NCBI RefSeq assembly: GCF_900102345.1
Contig: NZ_FNKB01000001.1
Coordinates: 1,550,001 to 1,614,000, forward strand
Direction of reading: 5' to 3'
DNA length: 64,000 bases
Source of the DNA: Leucobacter chromiiresistens
GTDB lineage: Bacteria; Actinomycetota; Actinomycetes; Actinomycetales; Microbacteriaceae
Numbering within the stretch: the first letter of the stretch is position 1; every line of letters begins with the position of its first letter. The notes below the pieces were generated by a model, which did no database searches, was not told where the DNA came from, and was given only the letters and a program-made list of their open reading frames with translations. The position numbers and the translations under genes were made by a program. This document shows positions 25,420 to 33,911 of this stretch, piece after piece.

Positions 25420-26121
25420 ATGCACGCACGCACCCGGCTCGCGGGCCGCCCGCAGCTCCGCACCATCGGAGTCGCCCTCCGAGCCATGGCCCTCGGCACC
25501 CTCGTCCTCGGCATCGGCTACCCGCTGCTCATCACCGGCGTCGCGCACCTCGTCGCACCGGCGCAGGCTGCGGGCTCCCTCGTCTCGGGGCCCGACGGCG
25601 ACGTCGTCGGATCGTCCCTCATCGGCCAGTCGTTCGCCGACGCCGACGGCGCGCCCCTGCCCGAGTACTTCCAGCCCCGCCCCTCGGCCGCGGGCGACGG
25701 CTACGACGCGGCCGCATCCTCGGGGTCGAACCTCGGCCCCGAGAACCCCGACCTCGTCGCCGCCGTCGAGCAGCGGCGGGCCGACATCGCCGCGTTCGAG
25801 GGCGTACCCGAGTCGGCCGTGCCCGCCGACGCCGTGACCGCCTCCGCATCGGGGCTCGACCCCCACATCAGCCCGGCGTACGCGCGCATCCAGGCCGAGC
25901 GCGTCGCCGCAGCCCGGGGCCTCGACGTGGGGGAGGTGCTCGATCTCGTCGCGGCGCACACGCGCGCCGCCGATCTCGGATTCCTCGGACAGCCGCGAGT
26001 GAATATCCTGGAGCTCAACGTGGCGCTCGATGCGACGCACCCGGTGCAGGCCGCCGGCGCGGGCCTCGACGCGGGGCGGAACGGGCAGCCCGGCGCGGCG
26101 CCCGCCGAAACCGAGGAGTGA
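25420..26121 (+). CDS. kdpC: Potassium-transporting ATPase subunit KdpC
   Basis: A 233-residue subunit with one N-terminal membrane helix (residues 22-45). The conserved body includes GSLVSGPDGDVVGSSLIGQ, YFQPRPSAAGDGYDAAASSG, SNLGPENP, and DPHISPAYARIQAERVAAARG. It is somewhat longer than E. coli KdpC owing to a Gly/Ala-rich tail. KdpC is needed for assembly and ATP affinity of KdpB. The 72-bp gap from kdpB contains a run of nine C. AGAAAG precedes the ATG. Confidence 0.95.
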   Translation: MHARTRLAGRPQLRTIGVALRAMALGTLVLGIGYPLLITGVAHLVAPAQAAGSLVSGPDGDVVGSSLIGQSFADADGAPLPEYFQPRPSAAGDGYDAAASSGSNLGPENPDLVAAVEQRRADIAAFEGVPESAVPADAVTASASGLDPHISPAYARIQAERVAAARGLDVGEVLDLVAAHTRAADLGFLGQPRVNILELNVALDATHPVQAAGAGLDAGRNGQPGAAPAETEE

Positions 26122-26123
26122 CG

Positions 26124-28835
26124 ATGACGAGACGGGGGCGGCTCCGGGTGCTGCTCGGCGCCGCCCCCGGCGTCGGCAAGACGTTCGCCATGCTCGAAGA
26201 GGCCCGGCGCATGCGCGCCGACGGCGTCGACGTGGTGATCGCCCTCGTCGAGACCCACGGGCGGCAGGCGACCGCGGCGATGGCCGCCGGGCTGCCCGAG
26301 GTGGCCCGCACCCGGGTGACGCACCGCGGCGTGCAACTGGAGGAGATGGACCTCGCCGCGGTGCTCGATCGCGCGCCCGAGGTGGCCCTCGTCGACGAGC
26401 TCGCCCACACCAACGCGCCGGGCGGCGCCCACGAGAAGCGCTGGCAAGACGTCGACGTGCTGCTCGACCACGGCATCGACGTCATCTCGACGCTCAACAT
26501 CCAGCACATCGAGTCGCTAAACGACGTGGTGGAGCAGATCACGGGCGCCCCGCAGCGCGAGACCGTGCCCGACCGCTTTCTGCGCGGCGCCGATCAGATC
26601 GAGGTCATCGACCTCGCCCCGCAGGCCCTCCGCGACCGCCTCTCGGGCGGCTCCGTGTACCCCGCCGAGCGCATCGACGCGGCCCTCTCCAACTACTTCC
26701 GCATCGGCAACCTGACCGCGCTGCGCGAGCTCGCGCTGCTGTGGCTGGCCGACGAGGTCGACCAGGCCCTCAAGGGGTATCGCGCCGAGCACGGCATCAG
26801 CAGCACCTGGGAGGCGCGGGAGCGGGTCGTGGTGGCGCTCACGGGCGGCCCGGAGGGGGAGACGCTGCTGCGCCGCGGGGCCCGGATCGCGGCGCGCTCG
26901 GCCGGCGGAGAGCTGCTGGCCGTGCACGTGTCGAGCCAGGACGGGCTGCGCACCGAGCACCCCGCCGCCCTCACGCAGCAGCGCACGCTCGTCGAGAAGC
27001 TCGGCGGCAGCTACCACCAGGTCATCGGCGAGGACGTGCCGACCGCGCTCGTCGAATTCGCGCGCTCCGTGAACGCCACCCAGCTCGTGCTCGGCGCGAG
27101 CCGGCGCGGGCGCCTCGTCGCCGCGCTCACGGGGCCGGGGATCGGCGCGACCGTGGTGCGCGAATCCGGCGACATCGACGTGCACATGGTGAATCACGCG
27201 GAGGGCGCGCGCCGGCTCGCGCTGCCGCGCCGCACCGGGGCGCTCACCGCGCGGCGCAGGGTGCTCGGCTTCGCGCTCGCGCTCGTCGGCGGCCCGCTGC
27301 TCACCTGGCTCCTCGCCTCGCTGCGCAGCGACGACTCGATCACGAGCGACGTGCTCAGCTACCAGCTGCTCGTCGTGCTCGTCGCGCTCGTCGGCGGCTT
27401 CTGGCCCGCCCTGTTCGCCGCGGTGCTCTCGGGGATCACGCTCGACTTCTTCTTCATCGAGCCGCTGCACACGGTGCACATCCACGAACCGCTGCACCTG
27501 CTGGCCGTCGCCCTGTACGTGGTCATCGCGGTGCTCGTCAGCGTGATCGTCGACCGCGCCGCGCGGTACACCCGCGCCGCCCGCCGCTCGGCCGCGGAGG
27601 CCGAGCTCATCCAGACGATCGCGGGGAGCGTGCTGCGCGGCGACGACGCGCTGCAGGCGCTCGTGGACCGCACGCGCGAGGCCTTCGGGCTGAGCGCCGT
27701 GCGGCTCGTCGACGCCGGCGGCACCGTGCTCGCCGCATCGGGCGAGTCGGCGGTGCCGGCAGCGCCCGACGGGGCCGAGGCGGGAGCCGGCGCGGGAGCC
27801 GGGATCGGAGTGCGGGCCGAGGGCGCCGCGCCGGCCCCTGCTGAGGGCGATCCGGCGTGCATCGACATCGCCGTCGGCGACGACGCGACCCTGCAGCTCA
27901 CTGGCGCCGAACTCGCGGCCTCCGAGCGCCGCCTCCTCACGGTCGTCGGGTCCCAGCTCTCGGCCGCGCTCGAGCACCGGCGCCTCGAGCGCACCGCCCG
28001 CGAGATCGAGCCCATCGCCGCATCCGACCGGGTGCGGGGCGCGCTGCTCTCGGCGCTCAGCCACGACCTGCGCCGTCCGCTCGCCGCCGCGACTGCCGCG
28101 ATCGGCGGGCTGCGGGCCCCCGGCATCGAGCTGAGCGCGGAGGACCGGCGCGAACTCCTCGACACCGCCGCCGAGAGCCTCGACGGGCTCGGCGCCCTCG
28201 TCACCGACCTGCTCGACGTCACCCGCATCCAGGCCGGAGCGCTGTCGATCCGCGTCGCTCCGACCGACCCCGAGGCCGTCATCGCACCGGCGCTCGACGA
28301 GCTCGGCATGGGGCCGAACGAGGTCTCGCTCGCCCTGCAGCACGGCGAGACGGCGGTGCAGGCCGATCCGGTGCTGCTGCAGCGCGTCATCGTGAACCTG
28401 CTCGCGAACGCGTCGCGCTACACGGCCGCGGGGGAGCGGGTCACGGTCACCACGAGTACGTTCGCCGATCGCCTCGAGATCCGCATCATCGACCACGGGC
28501 CCGGCATCGCCGCCGACAAGTACGACGACATCTTCGTACCGTTCCAGCGCCTCGGCGACACCGACAACACCTCGGGTCTCGGCCTCGGGCTCGCCCTCTC
28601 CCGCGGCTTCGTCGACTCGATGCACGGCACGCTGCTGCCCGAGGGCACCCCGGGCGGCGGGCTCACCATGGTCGTCTCGCTGCCGGTCGCACCCGGAGCC
28701 GATCCCGAACCCGACACCGGCTCCGCGCCAGGCACCGACTCCGAACCCGACACCGGCTCCGCGCCAGGCACCGACTCCGCGCCCGATTCCGACCCCGCCC
28801 GCGATGCTGCACCGTCAGGAGGCCCCCGCTCGTGA
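26124..28835 (+). CDS. kdpD: Sensor histidine kinase KdpD
   Basis: A 903-residue sensor of potassium limitation. The order is: KdpD domain with Walker A GAAPGVGKT (12-20), universal stress protein-like domain (about 235-365), four membrane helices (about 395-490), GAF-like region, histidine kinase with His647 in SALSHDLRRPLAA, and ATPase domain with NLLANASRYT and GLGLGLALSRGF. It activates KdpE by phosphorylation. The C-terminus carries a tandem 36-bp repeat encoding D-T-G-S-A-P-G-T-D-S-E-P units (about 28705-28785), an added acidic tail not needed for catalysis. The ATG lies two bases after the kdpC stop. Confidence 0.93.
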   Translation: MTRRGRLRVLLGAAPGVGKTFAMLEEARRMRADGVDVVIALVETHGRQATAAMAAGLPEVARTRVTHRGVQLEEMDLAAVLDRAPEVALVDELAHTNAPGGAHEKRWQDVDVLLDHGIDVISTLNIQHIESLNDVVEQITGAPQRETVPDRFLRGADQIEVIDLAPQALRDRLSGGSVYPAERIDAALSNYFRIGNLTALRELALLWLADEVDQALKGYRAEHGISSTWEARERVVVALTGGPEGETLLRRGARIAARSAGGELLAVHVSSQDGLRTEHPAALTQQRTLVEKLGGSYHQVIGEDVPTALVEFARSVNATQLVLGASRRGRLVAALTGPGIGATVVRESGDIDVHMVNHAEGARRLALPRRTGALTARRRVLGFALALVGGPLLTWLLASLRSDDSITSDVLSYQLLVVLVALVGGFWPALFAAVLSGITLDFFFIEPLHTVHIHEPLHLLAVALYVVIAVLVSVIVDRAARYTRAARRSAAEAELIQTIAGSVLRGDDALQALVDRTREAFGLSAVRLVDAGGTVLAASGESAVPAAPDGAEAGAGAGAGIGVRAEGAAPAPAEGDPACIDIAVGDDATLQLTGAELAASERRLLTVVGSQLSAALEHRRLERTAREIEPIAASDRVRGALLSALSHDLRRPLAAATAAIGGLRAPGIELSAEDRRELLDTAAESLDGLGALVTDLLDVTRIQAGALSIRVAPTDPEAVIAPALDELGMGPNEVSLALQHGETAVQADPVLLQRVIVNLLANASRYTAAGERVTVTTSTFADRLEIRIIDHGPGIAADKYDDIFVPFQRLGDTDNTSGLGLGLALSRGFVDSMHGTLLPEGTPGGGLTMVVSLPVAPGADPEPDTGSAPGTDSEPDTGSAPGTDSAPDSDPARDAAPSGGPRS

Positions 28836-29524
28836 AGATCCTCATCGCCGACGACGACCCGCAGATCCTGCGCGCGCTGCGCATCACGCTCACCGCGAAG
28901 GGATACGACGTGTTCGTGGCGGCCGACGGCGCGCAGGCCATCGCGGCCGCCATCGATCACCGGCCCGACCTCTTCCTGCTCGACCTCGGCATGCCGGCGC
29001 TGAACGGCATCGAGGTGATCGAGGCGATCCGCGGGTGGTCGCAGGCCCCGATTCTGGTCGTCTCGGGGCGCGCGGGCGCCGCCGACAAGGTGGATGCGCT
29101 CGACGCGGGCGCCGACGACTACGTGACGAAGCCGTTCGCCATCGAGGAGCTGCTGGCCCGCATCCGCGCGCTCGCCCGCCGCGTCGTGCGCGACGAGGCG
29201 GTGCCCGTGGTGCGGCTCGGCGACGTCACCGTCGATCTCGCGGCGCGCAGCGTCACACGCGCGACCCCCGAGGGGGAGCAGCAGGTCAGGCTCACGCCGA
29301 CCGAGTGGCAGGTTCTGGAGCTGCTGATCCGCAACCCCGGGCGCCTCGTGACCCGGCAGACGCTGCTCACCACCATCTGGGGGTCGGAGCACATCGAGGA
29401 CACGGGGTATCTGCGACTGTACCTGTCGCAGCTGCGCAAGAAGATCGAGGCGGATCCCGCGAACCCCGTCCACCTCATCACCGAGGCGGGAATGGGCTAC
29501 CGCCTCGAGAACGTCACGGTGTAG
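28832..29524 (+). CDS. kdpE: Response regulator KdpE
   Basis: A 230-residue OmpR-type regulator that switches on kdp transcription. The receiver domain has the acidic pocket DDDP (residues 6-9), the phospho-acceptor Asp51 in LLDLGMPALNG, and Lys in VTKPFA. A C-terminal winged helix follows, with LTPTEWQVLELLIRNPGRLVT (shown in part) and YLRLYLSQLRKKIE. The GTG overlaps the kdpD stop (GTGA), so the pair are translationally coupled. Confidence 0.95.
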   Translation: MKILIADDDPQILRALRITLTAKGYDVFVAADGAQAIAAAIDHRPDLFLLDLGMPALNGIEVIEAIRGWSQAPILVVSGRAGAADKVDALDAGADDYVTKPFAIEELLARIRALARRVVRDEAVPVVRLGDVTVDLAARSVTRATPEGEQQVRLTPTEWQVLELLIRNPGRLVTRQTLLTTIWGSEHIEDTGYLRLYLSQLRKKIEADPANPVHLITEAGMGYRLENVTV

Positions 29525-29612
29525 GCCCCGCCGCCCCGCCCCGTGCACCGCCCCGCCGTCAGCGCCGCCCCGCCGTCAGCGCCGCCCCGCCCCGCCGCCT
29601 CTTCTTCTGAGA

Positions 29613-29678
29613 GCGGGGTCACTTCGGGAGGGTGTCGAGCTCCGTAACCGGGGCGACACCCTCCCGAAGTGACCCCGC
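29613..29678. repeat. Long palindrome, family A copy 1
   Basis: Perfect 25-bp arms at 29613-29637 and 29654-29678 around a 16-bp centre. The arm contains GGTCACTTCGGGAGGGTGTC. A second copy with 21-bp arms is at 30633-30690. It follows kdpE and a GC-rich stretch with a duplicated GCCGCCCCGCCGTCAGC word, and could act as terminator, but its conservation suggests a dispersed repeat. Confidence 0.8.
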
Positions 29679-29703
29679 AGGGGGAGTGGCGGAGGGGGTC
29701 GCT

Positions 29704-29762
29704 TAGTGCACTATTCGGTGTTGCCAAGTAGCGGTACCTAGTGTTACTTTATAAGGGTAGTG
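29704..29762 (+). promoter_or_regulatory. padR promoter with TAGTG operator-like sites
   Basis: TTGCCA (29721-29726) and TACTTT (29745-29750) with 18-bp spacing form a promoter. A perfect palindrome TAGTGCACTA (29704-29713), TAGTGTTACT (29739-29748) and another TAGTG (29758-29762) surround it. These are candidates for PadR self-regulation. Confidence 0.45.
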
Positions 29763-29789
29763 AGTGACGCAGAGTAGGGAGGGCACCGC

Positions 29790-30173
29790 ATGGCGACGCA
29801 GATGACGGAGATGTTGAAGGGCACGCTCGAGGGGATCGTGCTCGCGATCCTCGCCGAGCGCTCGGCCTACGGCTACGAGATCACGGCCTCGCTGCGGGAG
29901 CGCGGCTTCGCCGACATCGCCGAGGGCACGATCTACGCCCTGCTCGTGCGCATCGAGCAGAAGGGGTACGTCTCGGTCGAGAGGGTTCCCTCCGAGAAGG
30001 GGCCGCCCCGCAAGGTGTACTCGCTCGATGCCTCCGGCCGAGAACGACTGGCGGGCTTCTGGGAATCCTGGGATTTCCTCGCCTCCCACATCGACGCCCT
30101 GCGCCCCGCATGGGCCCCGAGCCCGGGCGTCAGCGCCACGAACCCGCACCTCACGAATGGAGATCACGCATGA
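29790..30173 (+). CDS. PadR family transcriptional regulator
   Basis: A 127-residue winged-helix repressor of the PadR family. It has the usual start LKGTLEGIVLAILAERSAYGYEI, the recognition region GFADIAEGTIYALLVRIEQKGYV, and the wing PRKVYSLDASGRERL, followed by one dimerisation helix. GGGAGG stands before the ATG. It overlaps the DUF1048 gene by ATGA, a pairing seen widely in Gram-positive bacteria, where PadR often answers to drugs or phenolic acids. Its signal here is unknown. Confidence 0.9.
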   Translation: MATQMTEMLKGTLEGIVLAILAERSAYGYEITASLRERGFADIAEGTIYALLVRIEQKGYVSVERVPSEKGPPRKVYSLDASGRERLAGFWESWDFLASHIDALRPAWAPSPGVSATNPHLTNGDHA

Positions 30174-30529
30174 CCGCGAAATGGATCGAGACGCTCACGG
30201 GCTCCCTCGACGACAAGAAGCAGTACAAGGCCGCGATCGCGCGCATCGACGCGCTGCCCGCGCCCTACCGAGAGGTCGCGCGAGCGCTGCAGCGCTACTT
30301 CATGTACTACGGCATGGTCAGCGACGGCGCGGTGCTCGCCGCGATGGTGACGGATCACGCCGACCTGTGGGAGCGCGCGGTGCTCGACGGGGCGACGGTG
30401 CGAGACATCGTCGGCGACGACCCGGTGGAGTTCGCCGAGTCCTTCGCCGCCGCATACTCCGACCGGCAGTGGATCGACAAGGAGCGCGCACGCCTGCGCA
30501 CCGCGATCGCGGCCGCCGAGGCCGCCTGA
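30170..30529 (+). CDS. DUF1048 family protein
   Basis: A 119-residue helical cytoplasmic protein, starting MTAKWIETLTGSLDDKKQY, matching the DUF1048 family that is nearly always coded next to PadR regulators. The central PYREVARALQRYFMYYG and the W-x-D-K-E-R-x-R-L end are typical. Its function is unknown; it may modulate the regulator. It overlaps padR by four bases and no transporter follows, unlike many such operons. Confidence 0.8.
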   Translation: MTAKWIETLTGSLDDKKQYKAAIARIDALPAPYREVARALQRYFMYYGMVSDGAVLAAMVTDHADLWERAVLDGATVRDIVGDDPVEFAESFAAAYSDRQWIDKERARLRTAIAAAEAA

Positions 30530-30574
30530 CCGCCTGATCCGCCTCGTCAGCCCAGTCCGCCGGTGGTCCGTAGC

Positions 30575-30609
30575 GCTTCGGGAGCGCCGACCGGGGGCGC
30601 TCCCGAAGC
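30575..30609. terminator. Hairpin sharing the CTTCGGGAG core
   Basis: Perfect 14-bp arms GCTTCGGGAGCGCC (30575-30588) and GGCGCTCCCGAAGC (30596-30609), 46 bases after the DUF1048 stop. It shares CTTCGGGAG with the neighbouring family A palindromes, so it may be a reduced member. Confidence 0.55.
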
Positions 30610-30632
30610 CGGATGCCCGTCTCCGGCAGCGA

Positions 30633-30690
30633 GGTCGCTTCGGGAGGGTGTCGGGCACCGCAATCGATGCGACACCCTCCCGAAGTGACC
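30633..30690. repeat. Long palindrome, family A copy 2
   Basis: Arms 30633-30653 and 30670-30690 pair over 21 bp with one mismatch and repeat the copy 1 sequence GGTCrCTTCGGGAGGGTGTC. It is followed by CCGC as in copy 1. A run of ten G lies at 30723-30732, next to the stop of the transporter gene. Confidence 0.8.
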
Positions 30691-30734
30691 CCGCTCGGGG
30701 GCGGGCGGCGGTGGGGCAGGGAGGGGGGGGGGAG

Positions 30735-32132
30735 CTACTGCTTCGGGGCGCTCGCCGGCTCCCAGATGTAGATGCCCTGGCGCTGCTCCTCCTCGTCGCC
30801 GGGGCGCAGCGAGATGCCCTTGCGGTCGCGCAGCAGGAGCGTCGCGATGAGGCCGACCACGGTCATGCCGACGAGGTACAGCGTGACCGACATCGAGGTG
30901 CCGGTCTTCTGCTGCAGCCACGCGGCGATGGTGGGGGCGAACGCGCCGCCGAGGATCGCGCCGATGGCGTACGAGATGGAGACGCCGGAGAAGCGCACGG
31001 AGGCGGGGAACATCTCGGAGTACCAGGCCGACTGCGGGCCGTACGTGAGGCCGAGCCCGACGGTGAGCAGCATGAGCCCCGCGGCGAGCAGCAGGGGGTT
31101 CGCGGTGTTGACGAGCGGGAAGAGCGCGAAGAGCGCGGCGCCTTGCAGCACCCAGCCGAGGATGTAGGTGGTCCGCCGGCCGATGCGGTCGCAGATCCAT
31201 CCGGCGAAGAAGGTCGCGGCGAGCCACGTCACCGACGAGGCGGTCACGGCCCACAGCACCGCGCCGCGATCGAGGCCCACGGGGCCCTCGGGGTTCGTCG
31301 CGTAGTTCTGCACGTAGCCGCCGGTCGTCATGTAGCCGACGGCGTTGTTGCCCGCGAAGACGAGGGCGGCGAGGATCACCAGCGGTGTGAAGCGCGCGAA
31401 GAGCTTCACGATGGGGGCGCCGGTCTGCTCCTTGCGCTCCGCGATCTCGGTGAAGACCGGGCTCTCCTCGACGCGGCGGCGCACCCAGTAGCCGACGAGG
31501 ATGAGCACGATGGAGAAGAGGAAGGGGATGCGCCAGCCCCACTCGAGGAAGGCGTCGCCGGGGAAGACGATGTTCATGATCGCGAGCATGGCGCTGGCGA
31601 GCAGGAGTCCGAACGGCACGCCGATCTGCGGCATCGCCCCGTAGAGCCCGCGTCGATCGCGGGGTGCGTGCTCGACGGCCATCAGCACGGCGCCGCCCCA
31701 TTCGCCGCCGGCGGAGACGCCCTGCAGGATGCGGAGGAGGATGAGCAGGATCGGCGCGGCGATGCCAATCTGACCGTAGGTGGGCAGGAGCCCGATGAGC
31801 ACGGTCGCCGCGCCCATGAGGATGAGGGTGACGACGAGCACGATGCGGCGGCCGAAGCGGTCGCCGAAGTGGCCGGCCAGGAACGCGCCGAGCGGGCGGA
31901 AGAGGAAGCTGATGCCCACCGTGAGGAAGGAGAGGATCGTGCCGACCGCGGAGCCCGCGGGCTCGAAGAAGAGCTGGCTGAAGACGAGGCCCGCCGCGGA
32001 GGCGTAGATGAAGTAGTCGTACCACTCCACGGTCGTGCCGACGACGGTGGCGATGGCGACGCGGCGGCGGTCGCCCGTGGTGGCGATCGTTCCGGTCGGG
32101 GTCAGCGATCCTGGTGCGGATGCTGGAGACAT
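30735..32132 (-). CDS. MFS transporter, metabolite:proton symporter (MHS) family
   Basis: A 465-residue, twelve-helix permease. It opens with VVGTTVEWYDYFIYASAAGLVF, the hallmark of the MHS group (ShiA, ProP, KgtP), and has the cytoplasmic motif GHFGDRFGRR between helices two and three and QGVSAGGEWGGAVLMAVEHAP. Members import organic acids, betaines or shikimate with protons, and the substrate cannot be read from sequence. GGAGTGCTCCT precedes ATG 32132. A good -35/-10 promoter lies just upstream. It is divergent from an amino acid permease. Confidence 0.88.
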   Translation of the reverse strand: MSPASAPGSLTPTGTIATTGDRRRVAIATVVGTTVEWYDYFIYASAAGLVFSQLFFEPAGSAVGTILSFLTVGISFLFRPLGAFLAGHFGDRFGRRIVLVVTLILMGAATVLIGLLPTYGQIGIAAPILLILLRILQGVSAGGEWGGAVLMAVEHAPRDRRGLYGAMPQIGVPFGLLLASAMLAIMNIVFPGDAFLEWGWRIPFLFSIVLILVGYWVRRRVEESPVFTEIAERKEQTGAPIVKLFARFTPLVILAALVFAGNNAVGYMTTGGYVQNYATNPEGPVGLDRGAVLWAVTASSVTWLAATFFAGWICDRIGRRTTYILGWVLQGAALFALFPLVNTANPLLLAAGLMLLTVGLGLTYGPQSAWYSEMFPASVRFSGVSISYAIGAILGGAFAPTIAAWLQQKTGTSMSVTLYLVGMTVVGLIATLLLRDRKGISLRPGDEEEQRQGIYIWEPASAPKQ

Positions 32133-32186
32133 AGGAGCACTCCTTTGTGACGGGGTTACGGCCCTGTGACGAGCCGGATCGGTAAT

Positions 32187-32215
32187 AATATACGATTTAA
32201 GATACGGTGCCGCAA
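32187..32215 (-). promoter_or_regulatory. Consensus-like promoter of MHS transporter
   Basis: On the minus strand, TTGCGG (32210-32215), a 17-bp spacer and TATATT (32187-32192). The spacer contains GTATCTTAAATCGTAT, a GTAT-N8-GTAT pair that could bind a regulator. This is the most A/T-rich spot of the region and lies 55 bases before the start codon. Confidence 0.6.
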
Positions 32216-32289
32216 CTCGGCTTCCGCCGTCCGGGCGGGGCCCGGATTTCGCGGTTGGGCCGCATTGACTTAACATTTGCAGGTTGTTT

Positions 32290-32308
32290 CCGGCTGGTTT
32301 CCAGCCGG
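32290..32308 (+). promoter_or_regulatory. Leader hairpin before amino acid permease
   Basis: CCGGCTGG-TTT-CCAGCCGG is a perfect 8-bp hairpin with a three-base loop, 37 bases before the permease ATG. A TTGACT word lies 24 bases upstream of it. It could affect leader stability or translation. Confidence 0.35.
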
Positions 32309-32344
32309 CACCCGCATCCGAACCAGTGAGGCCCCCAGCACGAC

Positions 32345-33808
32345 ATGAACTCCGAATCACGCCCCGCGCCCGGGCACTCGAAGCCGGTATCGCCCGAGAC
32401 GTCGGCCGGAACGGTGCCGCTCGCGCACAAGAAGCTCCGCCCGCGCCACGTCACCATGATCACGCTCGGCGGCATCATCGGCGCGAGCCTCTTCGTCGGG
32501 TCGGGCAACGTGATCCGCACCGTCGGCCCCGCCGCCGTGCTCTCGTACCTCATCGGCGGCCTGCTCGTGTTCCTCGCGATGCGCATGCTCGGCGAGATGG
32601 CGGCGGCGCGCCCCGCGATCGGCTCGTTCATGGAGTACGCCCGCGTCGGCCTCGGCGACTGGGCCGCGTACCTCGTCGGCTGGCTCTACTGGTACTTCTG
32701 GGTCGGCGTGCTCGCCTACGAGGCCGTGCTCGGCGGGGAGACGCTGCACGGCTGGTTCCCCGTGCTGCCCTCGTGGGTCGGCTCGCTGCTGCTGCTCGCC
32801 ATCTTCGTCGGCACCAACCTGATCTCCGTGCGCACCTTCGGCGAGGTCGAGTTCTGGCTCGCGAGCGTCAAGGTGCTCGCGATCGTCGTCTTCCTCGGCG
32901 CCGGTGCGCTGTTCGCCTTCGGCCTCTGGCCGAACGCGACCTACTCGATCCCCAACCTCTGGGAGCACGGCGGCTTCGCCCCGAACGGCTTCGGCGTCGC
33001 GTTCACCGGTGTGGCGCTCGTCATCTTCTCGTACTTCGGCACCGAGATCGCCGTCATGGCGTCGGCGGAGTCGGAGGATCCGGCGAAGGGCATCCGTCAG
33101 GCCACCAGCACCGTGATCTGGCGCATCCTGCTCTTCTTCGTGGGAGCCGTGCTGGTCATCACCACGATCGTTCCGTGGGACGAGCTGCCCGAGCCCGTCG
33201 ACGTGGCATCGGCGCCGTTCACCTACGTCTTCGAGCTCTTCGGGCTCCCGGGAGCCGCGATCGTCATGCAGCTCATCATCTTCACCGCCGTCATCTCCGT
33301 GCTCAACTCCGGCCTCTACTCGGCGTCGCGCATGTTCTCCTCGCTCGCCGAGCAGGGCTTCGCGCCGAGGTTCGTCGCGAAGAAGGCGAAGAACGGCGTG
33401 CCCGTGGCCGCGCTCCTCGCCTCGACGATCGGCGGCGTCGTCGCGACCATCGTGAACTTCGCCGCCCCCGACTCCGGGGTGTTCTCGTTCATCATGAACT
33501 CCGCTGGCCTCGTCGCCCTCTTCGTCTACGTCTTCATCGCGCTCACGCAGATGCGCATGCGCTCGCGCATGACGCCGGAGGAGGTCGCCGGGCTCAAGCT
33601 CAAGATGTGGCTGCACCCGTGGCTGAACCTGCTGCTCATCGCGGCCATCGCGGCGGTGCTCGTGATCATGCTCACGACCGAGACGGGCCGCACCCAGGTG
33701 TGGACGAGCCTCATCGCGACCGGCGTGCTGGTCGTGTGCTGGCCGCTCGTGCGTCGCGCGCGGGCGAAGCGCGCGCGGGCGGAGGCATCGGCGGCGCTCG
33801 AGGCGTGA
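32345..33808 (+). CDS. Amino acid permease, APC superfamily (AAT type)
   Basis: A 487-residue permease with twelve membrane helices. The substrate motif ITLGGIIGASLFVGSG is in helix one, and EMAAARPAIGSFMEYARVGLG and ITTIVPWDELPEP follow, all typical of the AAT family (GABA, aromatic or other amino acid permeases). The N-terminal 35 residues are a polar tail. It is probably a proton-driven amino acid importer. The start has only a weak GAGG site about 15 bases upstream. It is a single gene. Confidence 0.88.
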   Translation: MNSESRPAPGHSKPVSPETSAGTVPLAHKKLRPRHVTMITLGGIIGASLFVGSGNVIRTVGPAAVLSYLIGGLLVFLAMRMLGEMAAARPAIGSFMEYARVGLGDWAAYLVGWLYWYFWVGVLAYEAVLGGETLHGWFPVLPSWVGSLLLLAIFVGTNLISVRTFGEVEFWLASVKVLAIVVFLGAGALFAFGLWPNATYSIPNLWEHGGFAPNGFGVAFTGVALVIFSYFGTEIAVMASAESEDPAKGIRQATSTVIWRILLFFVGAVLVITTIVPWDELPEPVDVASAPFTYVFELFGLPGAAIVMQLIIFTAVISVLNSGLYSASRMFSSLAEQGFAPRFVAKKAKNGVPVAALLASTIGGVVATIVNFAAPDSGVFSFIMNSAGLVALFVYVFIALTQMRMRSRMTPEEVAGLKLKMWLHPWLNLLLIAAIAAVLVIMLTTETGRTQVWTSLIATGVLVVCWPLVRRARAKRARAEASAALEA

Positions 33809-33911
33809 GCGCGCCGCGCGCCGTTCGCGTGCGCGCGCCGCGCCGCGCCCCGTCCGCGTGAGCGCGCCGCGCGCCGTTGGCGTGTCCGCTGTTCGATGGC
33901 ACACTTGAGGA

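Noticed and set aside
22843..26040. Open frame of 1065 codons antisense to kdpABC
   Set aside because: It is a mirror of strongly conserved kdp genes. The translation is rich in Arg, His, Glu and Gly with no domain, as expected from high-GC third positions.
30723..30732. Run of ten G as phase-variable switch
   Set aside because: It lies just downstream of the transporter stop codon, so length change would not affect the protein.
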